DNA of 8,396 nucleotides from Chitinophagales bacterium (GTDB lineage: Bacteria; Bacteroidota; Bacteroidia; Chitinophagales; UBA10324): contig JAJAYG010000430.1 in NCBI GenBank assembly GCA_026786335.1, positions 1-8,396 of the forward strand, in the 5' to 3' direction. The stretch's first letter is position 1. The number at the start of each line of letters is the position of its first letter. Under the pieces are notes generated by a model that searched no databases, was not told the origin of the DNA, and was given only the letters and a program-made list of their open reading frames with translations. Below, piece after piece: positions 1 through 6,049 of the stretch. The translations under genes were made by a program, and so were the position numbers.

Positions 1-699
1 CATTAATGCAGCAAGCAGTTTATCAGCATCTTCTTTTGAAAGTTTGGGTTGCTGCCCTTGCTTTTGCTGCTGATTTTTTTGATCCTGATTATTTGCTTGC
101 TGATCTTGTTTCTGATCCTGTTTTTGGTTCTCATCTTTGTTCTGACTCTGCTGATCTTTATCTTTCCCATTCTGGTCTTTATTATTTTGTGCGCCATCGC
201 CTTTATTATTCTGCAACATTGCATTTGCATAGGCAAGGTTGTATTTGGAATCTTCATCGGCAGGGTTAATCTTCAGCGCACTCTTGTATGCTTTTACTGC
301 TTCATCCCATTTTTTCAGCTCTAAAAAAGTATTGCCAATGTTGTGATATGCTTTTGCTTTTACTTCATCATTAGCATTAGTTTGAGCCGAAAGCTGAAAT
401 TGTTTTTGCGCATCATCATAACGCTTTTGATTATACACTGCATCACCTAAATTAAATGTTGCTTCAGGCATGTTATTTTTAATATCAAGTGCCTTTTTAT
501 AATCGGTTTCTGCTTCGGTATAATTAGCGCTCTCAAAGTTTTTGTTGCCGCTTCGTGTTTGCGTCTTCTCCGGTTGGTTTGAAAAAGGAACTTGCGAAAA
601 TGATTTTGCAGCTAACAAAATAAAAAGCAGCGCAACAAAAATTGTAATTGAAAATCGCGTGAAATTTTTTGAACCGAATTTTGAATCTTGCTTTTTCAT
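1..699 (-). CDS. batC: BatC: TPR-repeat protein of the Bat operon (3' end outside window)
   Basis: This is the N-terminal 233 residues of a TPR protein that continues past base 1. The start ATG is at 699-697, three bases after the BatB stop. Residues 16-36 form a hydrophobic signal or anchor segment ending in AKSFSQ, so the protein should be exported. Residues about 50-152 hold roughly three TPR units, for example AYHNIGNTFLELKKWDEAVK at 117-136. Residues about 164-218 are a low-complexity linker rich in Gln, Asn, Lys and Asp. The last visible residues, LSKEDADKLLAAL (220-232), match the short conserved motif that follows the linker in BatC proteins, so I estimate only a few tens of residues are missing. 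BatC is thought to be a periplasmic scaffold working with BatA and BatB, but its exact role is not established. The position directly downstream of batB supports the name. The call is firm for the family and weaker for function. Confidence 0.88.
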   Translation of the reverse strand, partial: MKKQDSKFGSKNFTRFSITIFVALLFILLAAKSFSQVPFSNQPEKTQTRSGNKNFESANYTEAETDYKKALDIKNNMPEATFNLGDAVYNQKRYDDAQKQFQLSAQTNANDEVKAKAYHNIGNTFLELKKWDEAVKAYKSALKINPADEDSKYNLAYANAMLQNNKGDGAQNNKDQNGKDKDQQSQNKDENQKQDQKQDQQANNQDQKNQQQKQGQQPKLSKEDADKLLAALM

Positions 700-702
700 T
701 TC

Positions 703-1704
703 CTAAAATTTTAATGAGAATTTAGTTTTCTTTTCACTCAGCCACCATTCAAGCAGCAATAATATGGCAGCAATTGCAAGGCACCATTGAAACTGATCGT
801 CAAAATCGGTAAACACCATTTCTTCAAAATCTTTGGTGCTTATTCCTTTTAACTCTTTTAAGAGTGAACTAACTTCATCATTGCCGCTGCCGAGTAAATA
901 ATATTTTCCGTTCCCTTTTAAAGCAATGTCTTTTAGTATTGCTTCGTTCAGTTTTGAAAGTACAATGTTGCCTTCTTCATCTCTTTTAAAATCATTTCCC
1001 ATGGGAATAGGGGAGCCATTAGGTGAACCAACCCCGATGGTATAAATTTTTACTCCCTGCTTTGAAGCTTCCGAAATTTTTTCTTCAACACCACCTTCAT
1101 TGTCTTCACCATCAGTAATTATTATCAGAGCTTTGTGATTGTTGTCGCCTTTAACAAAACCCTGTTCAGCCAAATCAATTGCCTCTGAAAAATTTGTTCC
1201 CTGCGTGGCTACCATGTTTGTGTTAATTGTTCGCAAATACATTTTTGCAGCACTGTAATCAACCGTTAATGGCATTTGCATATAGGCATTGCCGGCAAAA
1301 ACAATCATTCCGAGGCGGTCGTTATTGAGTTGATCAATAAAATTTGAAATGAAATTTTTTGCACGATCGAGGCGGCTTGGTTTTACATCGGTGCTCATCA
1401 TTGAATTAGAAACATCGAGGGCAATCATCACATCAATGCCTTCCCGTTTAACTTTTTCTTGTTTGGTTCCAACTTGTGGATTAGCAAAGCCAAGAATTAT
1501 AAATGCATAGGCAAACAACAAAAGGAAAAACTTTAAAACAGATTTTCTATTGGAGAAATCAGGAATTAATTGAATCACCAGTGAACGGGTACCAAATTTT
1601 GAAATTGCTTTTTTGCGCCAGAAATAAAAGTAAATGAATAATAGCGATGCCGGAATTGTCGCCAGCAAAAGCCATAAATATTCTATGTGTTCGAATCGAA
1701 ACAT
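703..1704 (-). CDS. batB: BatB: membrane-anchored von Willebrand factor A (vWA) domain protein
   Basis: An intact 333-residue protein, the usual length for BatB. Membrane segments are at about residues 9-28, 58-75 and 307-322, placing a vWA domain (about 90-290) between the second and third segments, on the periplasmic face by the usual Bat topology. The metal-ion-dependent adhesion site (MIDAS) is complete: DVSNS with D97, S99 and S101, then T170 in TQGTN and D198 in ITDGEDNE. A metal-binding, protein-protein contact function is therefore likely. The ATG directly follows the BatA stop codon (TAA then ATG, no gap), and the stop TAG lies three bases before the BatC start, so translation is probably coupled. 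It is the second vWA paralogue of the operon. Unlike its neighbour BatA, it has no internal stop. The family is certain; the aerotolerance or stress role comes from other species and is inferred here. Confidence 0.93.
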   Translation of the reverse strand: MFRFEHIEYLWLLLATIPASLLFIYFYFWRKKAISKFGTRSLVIQLIPDFSNRKSVLKFFLLLFAYAFIILGFANPQVGTKQEKVKREGIDVMIALDVSNSMMSTDVKPSRLDRAKNFISNFIDQLNNDRLGMIVFAGNAYMQMPLTVDYSAAKMYLRTINTNMVATQGTNFSEAIDLAEQGFVKGDNNHKALIIITDGEDNEGGVEEKISEASKQGVKIYTIGVGSPNGSPIPMGNDFKRDEEGNIVLSKLNEAILKDIALKGNGKYYLLGSGNDEVSSLLKELKGISTKDFEEMVFTDFDDQFQWCLAIAAILLLLEWWLSEKKTKFSLKF

Positions 1705-2718
1705 TTACGGAACGCTTTTTAAAAATAAGTACCTGAATATTATTTCACTTAAAAGAAGCAATGCAGCAAGAAAGGCAAATGCATAAAATTTTTCTGTCTT
1801 CCTTTCAAAAGCACTCACCTCAATTTTTGTTTTTTCTAATTGATCTATCTGACTGTAGATTTCTCTCAAACGTTTAGTATCAGTCGCACGAAAATATTGA
1901 CCGCCGGTTTTCTTTGCGATGTCTTTTAAAAGTTGCTCATCTATCTGCACATCCTGATAATCGAAAACCAACTCACCGTTTGGGGCCATTCCAACCGGTG
2001 TCATTGCTTTTCCATTGGTTCCAATTCCAATAGTGTAAACACGCACACCATATTGCATTGCAATATCGCAGGCGGTTAAAGGATCAATGAGACCTTTATT
2101 GTTTACGCCATCAGTCATCAGGATTATAACTTTACTTTTTGCCTGGCTTTCTTTCAATCGTTGCGTTGCGGTTGCTAATCCCATCCCTATGGCAGTTCCA
2201 TCTTCAAGCAATCCATTTTTTATTTGTGCTAATTGACTTTTAACAATTGCATGATCAATAGTTACCGGGCATTGCGTAAAACTTTCGCCTGAAAAAATTA
2301 CCAATCCAACTCTGTCATGCGGTCTGCCTTGAATAAATTCAATGGCTTCATTTTTTGCAGCTTATAATCGATTGGGTGAAAAATCTTTTGCAAGCATCGA
2401 AGAAGAAACATCGACAGCAAGCACAATATCAATTCCTTCAGTGGTCATTTTTTCTTCGTCATAAGAAGTTTGCGGCCGTGCTAATGCAACCAGTAAAGAA
2501 ATAATTGCCAATAATCTTAAGGCAGGAAGTAATTTTTTTAAGGTTGCTCTAAATGGATTTGTAAAGCCTGCAAAAGAATTGGTTGAAGAAAGTTTGAGAG
2601 AAGCAAAATTTTTCTTGTAATAAAAATACCACCACAAAGCTGCAAGAACAATTACAAGAGGAACTAACCATAGCACCCATTGGTTTGCAAACGCGATATG
2701 TGTGAGATTGCTAAACAT
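1705..2718 (-). pseudogene. batA: BatA: vWA membrane protein interrupted by an in-frame TAA
   Basis: Ignoring one stop codon, this is a 337-codon reading frame that resembles BatA along its whole length: membrane segments at about 12-33 and 62-79, a vWA domain at about 94-300, and a C-terminal membrane segment at about 312-330. MIDAS residues are D103, S105 and S107 (DVSSS), T175 (EDGTAIG) and D203 (MTDGVNN). Codon 119 is TAA, between NRL and AAKNEAIEFI, where relatives usually read NRLEAAK. A single GAA-to-TAA change explains it, and the frame is unchanged before and after. Without readthrough the product is a 118-residue fragment (2718-2362) with two membrane segments and the first MIDAS loop but no T175 or D203. 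A downstream restart would lack the DxSxS loop. The gene starts 8 nt inside the end of the DUF4381-like gene and ends flush against batB. It could be a real nonsense allele, an assembly error, or a suppressed stop. Confidence 0.85.
2362..2364 (-). other. Premature TAA codon inside batA
   Basis: Reading the minus strand, the codons run CCC AAT CGA TTA TAA GCT GCA AAA. Open, family-like sequence in the same frame lies on both sides. Glutamate is the usual residue at this place in Bat and related vWA proteins (R-L-E-A-A-K). On the strand given, the change would be TTC to TTA. Confidence 0.85.
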
Positions 2719-3694
2719 TTATTTTCTCCTCTGTCTTCAAATCTTTTTGTTCAGTTAGATCAATGAAATGAAATGCGCTTTCCACTGATTTAATATTGGT
2801 AGCGGGTGCAGGAATTATTTTTGCAAACTTTACCATGTCGGCATTCGACAGCATCTTGAGTAATAAATTCTTTGCTTCGACATTCATCGAATAGGAATTA
2901 ATCTGCTCTTTGATTTCCTCTGTAGTTGATTCCAGCGCAAGCCAGTTGAAGCGATACTCAAGATAGAGCCGAAGAATATCAGTTAGGCGGCTGTAATATT
3001 TTTTCACTTCATCCTGTTGCCATAATTTTTCTTCCTCCAATTTTTTTAATTCTCTGCGCGCCCACACATGCGGCAGATCTTTTGGTTTTGGCCTTTCAAT
3101 AATTTTGGGTTTTCTGTTCTTCCTTCTATAGCGAACGTAAAGTATGAGTGCAATGATGGAGGCAACAAGAATGAATCCTCCAATGTAAAGTGGGATAAAT
3201 TCTTGCCATGAATATGGAACTTCGAGAGGTGGTTTAATTGGTTTGAATGCTTTGGAAGTATCAACTGCAATGGTTCTAACTGTAATTAAAATAGAATCGG
3301 TGATCAAACTATCAATTGCTCCGCTTTTGGTTTTGAAATATATTTTCTGCGGCCCTGCAAAATAATTTCCTGAATCATAGGCTGACACAATAAAGCTTTG
3401 GGAAAGAGTAGTTGAGTTGTTGTTTATAGAAGTGTCAATCGTAGATGCCTTTACTAATTCCATGTGACCAATACTATCAGTAACTTTTGGCATCGAAACA
3501 ATTAAATCATTTGAAAAATTTATGTTGAGTTTCAAATTCAAAAAATCGCCAATGAGAATATGGGTTGAATCGGCTTTAAGTGTTGCAGAAATATTTTGTG
3601 CAATTAATTTTTGGGAATAAAAAAGTGAAATCAAGAGCGTGCATAAAAAAACAAATGCAAAAACGATTTTATGAATTGCAGAATAGCAATACAT
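2711..3694 (-). CDS. DUF4381-like membrane protein of the Bat operon
   Basis: A single-pass membrane protein of about 327 residues from the start chosen here. In order: a signal-like hydrophobic segment ending in KLIAQ; an exported beta-rich region of about 115 residues; a membrane segment (IPLYIGGFILVASIIALIL); a basic stop-transfer stretch (RYRRKNRKPK); and a helical cytoplasmic tail with the DUF4381-type pattern WARRELKKLEEE, KYYSRLTDILRLYLEYRF, ALESTTEEI. Function is unknown; genes of this type sit between DUF58 and BatA in many Bacteroidota. The start is uncertain. A GTG at 3748 lies in a heptamer repeat and is probably spurious. ATG at 3736 gives an acidic 14-residue extension. ATG at 3694 gives a short N-region followed by a normal signal peptide, so I prefer it. 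The stop TAG (2713-2711) overlaps the batA start by 8 nt, suggesting translational coupling. No internal stop. Confidence 0.8.
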   Translation of the reverse strand: MYCYSAIHKIVFAFVFLCTLLISLFYSQKLIAQNISATLKADSTHILIGDFLNLKLNINFSNDLIVSMPKVTDSIGHMELVKASTIDTSINNNSTTLSQSFIVSAYDSGNYFAGPQKIYFKTKSGAIDSLITDSILITVRTIAVDTSKAFKPIKPPLEVPYSWQEFIPLYIGGFILVASIIALILYVRYRRKNRKPKIIERPKPKDLPHVWARRELKKLEEEKLWQQDEVKKYYSRLTDILRLYLEYRFNWLALESTTEEIKEQINSYSMNVEAKNLLLKMLSNADMVKFAKIIPAPATNIKSVESAFHFIDLTEQKDLKTEEKINV

Positions 3695-3760
3695 CTGTTT
3701 TATTTCAACAAATATTTTTTCTTCGCTGCTTTTCATTTCACAATTCACACTTGATTAATA

Positions 3761-3809
3761 TTTTCACTTTTCACTTTTCACAATTCACAATTCACAATTC
3801 ACAATTCGC
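3761..3809. repeat. Heptamer tandem repeat between DUF58 and the DUF4381-like gene
   Basis: Seven consecutive 7-bp units on the plus strand: TTTTCAC three times, AATTCAC three times, then AATTCGC. Two more units of the same kind (ATTTCAC, AATTCAC) lie at 3735-3748, after a 12-bp break. On the operon strand this reads as repeated GTGAAtt/GTGAAaa. It lies in the gap between the stop of DUF58 (3817) and the next gene. Period-7 intergenic arrays of this kind are, as I recall, common in Bacteroidota genomes; their function is not known to me. Confidence 0.85.
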
Positions 3810-3816
3810 GTTTGAA

Positions 3817-4746
3817 TCATCTCTTCAATTCTCTTTTCTTAAACATATTCATTAACGCAACCACATAGCTGTCTTCAGTTTTTAAAGATTCAAGTTGCGA
3901 ACCGCTTTTGCCAAACAGGTCTTTAACATTTCGCAGATTCTCTTTGAAGTCTTTTGCATACTTATCACGCAAAGATTTTTTTGAAGTATCGATCCAGAAT
4001 TCTTTTTTTGTTTCGGCATCCATTACTTTTATTAAACCTGCATTGGGAAGATTTGCTTCACGTTCGTCGTAAATGTGCAAACCGATGAGGTCATGTTTCT
4101 TTCCAACAATATTGATCGAGTTCTTAAAATCCTTTGCGGAGTGTGTGGTTGAATCAGATATGAGAAAGTCTGAGATTAAAAAGGCAATACATTTTTTCTT
4201 CACCACATTATTTAAATATTTCAAAGCCTCCGCAATGTTAGTTTCAGATTTTTTAGGATGAAAATCATAGATATCAGAAATAATTCTAAGAATGTGAGTC
4301 TTCCCTTTTTTAGGCGGAATAAATTTTTCCACTTCGCTGCTGAAAAAAATTACGCCTACTTTATCATTGTTTGTGATGGCAGAAAATGCAAGGATGCCGC
4401 TGATTTCTGCAATGATGTGATTCTTGAATTCATTTTGAGTACCGAAAAAAGAAGACTGACTTACATCAATCATCAACATCAATGTAAGTTCTCTTTCTTC
4501 CTAAAAAACTTTTACATAAGGCTTGATGTTGCGGGCAGTAACATTCCAGTCAATTGTTCTTACATCGTCACCATATTGGTATTCGCGCACTTCACTAAAA
4601 GAAATTCCTCTGCCTTTAAAAGCAGAATGATAGCTGCCCGAAAAAATCTGATTTGAAAGTTTTCGGGTTTTGATTTCAATGCGCCGAAGTTTTTTTCGTT
4701 TTTCTTCGTTTGAAAGCTGTGAGATATTGTTGATTGTTTTCTTCAT
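3817..4746 (-). pseudogene. DUF58 / vWA-like protein interrupted by an in-frame TAG
   Basis: The full frame is 309 codons before a TGA stop, a normal size for Bacteroidota DUF58 proteins. The DUF58 signature is clear: GRGISFSEVREYQYGDDVR at residues 45-63, then IDWNVTARN at 65-73 and VKVF at 78-81. Codon 82 is TAG, followed by EERELTLM. Relatives read VKVFEEEREL, so one GAG-to-TAG change explains it and the frame is kept. A vWA-like domain follows, with D94, S96 and S98 (DVSQS), T169 and D193. There is no membrane segment, so the protein should be cytoplasmic. Without readthrough only 81 residues (4746-4501) are made. An ATG at 4479, eight codons after the stop, could allow a separate product carrying the whole vWA part. 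The gene lies between moxR and the DUF4381-like gene, its usual place. True pseudogene, sequence error and suppressed stop all remain possible. Confidence 0.85.
4501..4503 (-). other. Premature TAG codon inside the DUF58 gene
   Basis: Reading the minus strand, the codons run GTA AAA GTT TTT TAG GAA GAA AGA GAA. The motif in relatives is V-K-V-F-E-E-E-R-E, so TAG occupies a conserved Glu position. Both flanks stay in one frame and look like DUF58. On the strand given, the change would be CTC to CTA. Confidence 0.85.
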
Positions 4747-4817
4747 ATTTAATAATGCAATAATGAAAATTGAACATTAAGATACCCTGGAATTATTTTC
4801 TGCTTCAATGAACCAAA

Positions 4818-4838
4818 TTCAACTTTCAACTTTCATTT
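4818..4838. repeat. Short 7-bp-period repeat between moxR and DUF58
   Basis: Three adjacent 7-bp units, TTCAACT, TTCAACT and TTCATTT, lie in the 100-bp gap between the moxR stop and the DUF58 start. The unit differs from the array on the other side of DUF58 but has the same period. The rest of the gap (4747-4817) shows no terminator hairpin or promoter that I can support. Confidence 0.6.
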
Positions 4839-4846
4839 ATTAATTC

Positions 4847-5857
4847 CTACGGCACTTCAACAGCATTTAAAATTTCGCTTATCACATCTTCGGGCGTAAT
4901 ATTTTCAGCCTCTGCCTCATAGGTTAATCCAACGCGATGGCGCATCACATCATAGCAGATGGCTCGCACATCTTCGGGGATTACATAACCTCTTCTTTTT
5001 ATAAATGCATAAGCCTTGGATGCTACTGCCAGATTAATACTTGCACGCGGTGACCCCCCATAACTTATGAGTGGTTTCAGTTTAGCAAGTTTATATTCTT
5101 CAGGTTTGCGTGTTGCAAATACGATATCGAGAATGTAGCGTTCAATTTTTTCATCCATATAAATATCGCGCACTGTCTTTCTTGCATTCATAATTTCTTC
5201 TTTGCGCACTACAGGGTTAATTGTTTTGTCAACAAGCTGCATGTTCTGCCTTATGATCAGTTGCTCTTCATCTTTTTTTGGATAATTGATTACAGCTTTC
5301 AACATAAAGCGATCAACCTGCGCTTCGGGGAGTGGGTAGGTGCCTTCCTGTTCAATAGGGTTTTGCGTTGCAAGCACAAGAAATGGTTCTTCGAGCAGAA
5401 AGGTTTTATCACCGATTGTAACTTGTTTTTCCTGCATGGCTTCGAGCAATGCTGATTGAACTTTAGCAGGCGCGCGGTTAATTTCATCTGCCAAAACAAA
5501 GTTTGCGAATACCGGACCTTTCTTAACTGAGAAATCATTTTCCTTTTGACTATAGATCATGGTGCCAATTAAATCGGCAGGCAGAAGATCGGGCGTAAAC
5601 TGTATTCTCGAAAACTTCGCATGAATAGCAGCAGCTAAAGATTTTATTGCCAAGGTTTTTGCAAGGCCGGGAACACCTTCTAAAAGGATATGGCCATTTG
5701 AAAGCAATGCGAGCAGCAAGCGCTCAACCATATACTTTTGACCAACAATTGTTTTCCCTAACTCAAGATTGAGTAAATCGATGAATGCGCTTTCACGATT
5801 GATGCGCTCATTTAAAGCGGCAATATCAACTGTTGTATTTGTTGTGATTTCTTCCAT
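4847..5857 (-). CDS. moxR: MoxR-family AAA+ ATPase, first gene of the Bat operon
   Basis: An intact 336-residue AAA+ ATPase of normal MoxR length. All nucleotide-handling motifs are visible: Walker A GVPGLAKT (61-68), Walker B VLADEIN (121-127, with D124 and E125), sensor 1 N166 in ATQNP, arginine-finger region EAQVDRF (R183), and sensor 2 R271 in GSPRAS. The lid domain follows to the end (VEVP). MoxR ATPases are cytoplasmic, chaperone-like enzymes that act with vWA partner proteins, often by remodelling or inserting metal into a target. The target here is unknown; the downstream DUF58 and Bat vWA proteins are the obvious partners. The ATG at 5857-5855 lies 19 nt after a good -7 element, which supports this start. 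The stop is TAG. The gene is separated from DUF58 by 100 bp, the largest gap of the operon. Unlike the next gene, it shows no defect. Confidence 0.95.
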   Translation of the reverse strand: MEEITTNTTVDIAALNERINRESAFIDLLNLELGKTIVGQKYMVERLLLALLSNGHILLEGVPGLAKTLAIKSLAAAIHAKFSRIQFTPDLLPADLIGTMIYSQKENDFSVKKGPVFANFVLADEINRAPAKVQSALLEAMQEKQVTIGDKTFLLEEPFLVLATQNPIEQEGTYPLPEAQVDRFMLKAVINYPKKDEEQLIIRQNMQLVDKTINPVVRKEEIMNARKTVRDIYMDEKIERYILDIVFATRKPEEYKLAKLKPLISYGGSPRASINLAVASKAYAFIKRRGYVIPEDVRAICYDVMRHRVGLTYEAEAENITPEDVISEILNAVEVP

Positions 5858-5876
5858 AAAATTATTTTTCGGCGCA

Positions 5877-5884
5877 CAAATGTA
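5877..5884 (-). promoter_or_regulatory. Likely -7 element of the Bat operon promoter
   Basis: The minus strand reads TACATTTG, an exact match to the Bacteroidota housekeeping -7 consensus TAnnTTTG, ending 19 nt before the moxR ATG. No TTTG -33 element is present at the usual 19-21 nt spacing, so the promoter is either weak at -33 or regulated. The 5' leader would be only about 10-15 nt. Confidence 0.45.
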
Positions 5885-5900
5885 AGTGGCGACTTGACTT

Positions 5901-5975
5901 GATGTTGGACTTTAAGTTTTTTTTAGCATTTGGCGTTTTGATTTTTAACAGATGTTGAACTGAACATTAAGTTTT
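5901..5975. repeat. Imperfect direct repeat in the divergent intergenic region
   Basis: GATGTTGGACT followed by TTAAGTTTT (5901-5920) recurs as GATGTTGAACTGAACATTAAGTTTT-like sequence at 5951-5975, in which about five to six bases (TGAACA) are inserted. The two copies start exactly 50 bp apart. The shared TGAACATTAAG also occurs at 4771-4781. The role is unknown; the first copy lies upstream of the moxR -7 element and the second copy touches the -33 element of the plus-strand gene. Confidence 0.45.
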
Positions 5976-6003
5976 GAGAATTCGCATAATTTGTTCAATT
6001 TTG
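5973..6003 (+). promoter_or_regulatory. Likely promoter of the first arylsulfotransferase-like gene
   Basis: TTTG at 5973-5976, a 19-nt spacer, then CAATTTTG at 5996-6003. This fits the Bacteroidota -33 TTTG / -7 TAnnTTTG pattern with one mismatch (C for T at the first base). It would give a 5' leader of about 40 nt before the ATG at 6050. The -7 box overlaps a small inverted repeat, CAATT-TTG-AATTG (5996-6008). The paralogue at 8191 has the same arrangement, which strengthens the call. Confidence 0.5.
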
Positions 6004-6049
6004 AATTGTATTCTAAGGCAAGGAAATTCTTGCAGTTAAAAAAAAGTCC

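Noticed and set aside
6..324. Two plus-strand frames encoding very hydrophobic Leu/Ile/Phe-rich peptides
   Set aside because: They are the antisense of the low-complexity linker of batC. The reverse complement of CAG/GAT/AAA-type repeats gives Leu, Ile and Phe codons. There is no start context or domain, and the minus-strand BatC frame is clearly the real one.
1705..2718. Frameshift as the cause of the split batA
   Set aside because: The two parts are in the same frame and the sequence across the TAA aligns with the family motif without gaps, so a substitution is sufficient. The same argument applies to DUF58 (3817-4746).
3735..3809. Possible CRISPR array
   Set aside because: The repeats are directly adjacent 7-mers with no spacers, so this is a simple tandem repeat.
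3580..3855. Plus-strand frame of 91 residues over the heptamer array
   Set aside because: Its C-terminal half (FTFHFSQFTIHNSQF) is just the translation of the 7-bp repeat and the rest is antisense to the DUF4381-like gene.
2362..4503. Genome-wide reassignment of TAA and TAG to glutamate
   Set aside because: The ASST gene ends with TAA exactly at the normal end of its T9SS domain, and moxR, batB and the DUF4381-like gene end with TAG at normal family ends. Reading through the latter would add unrelated sequence. Partial suppression is kept as a weak hypothesis only.
4258..4656. 132-residue plus-strand open frame across the DUF58 stop codon
   Set aside because: It lies fully antisense to a recognisable DUF58 frame, has no family-like motif and no promoter. 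I take it as a shadow frame.
5917..5924. T-run in the divergent region as an intrinsic terminator
   Set aside because: No stable stem precedes it, and genes diverge from this region, so no transcript is expected to end here.
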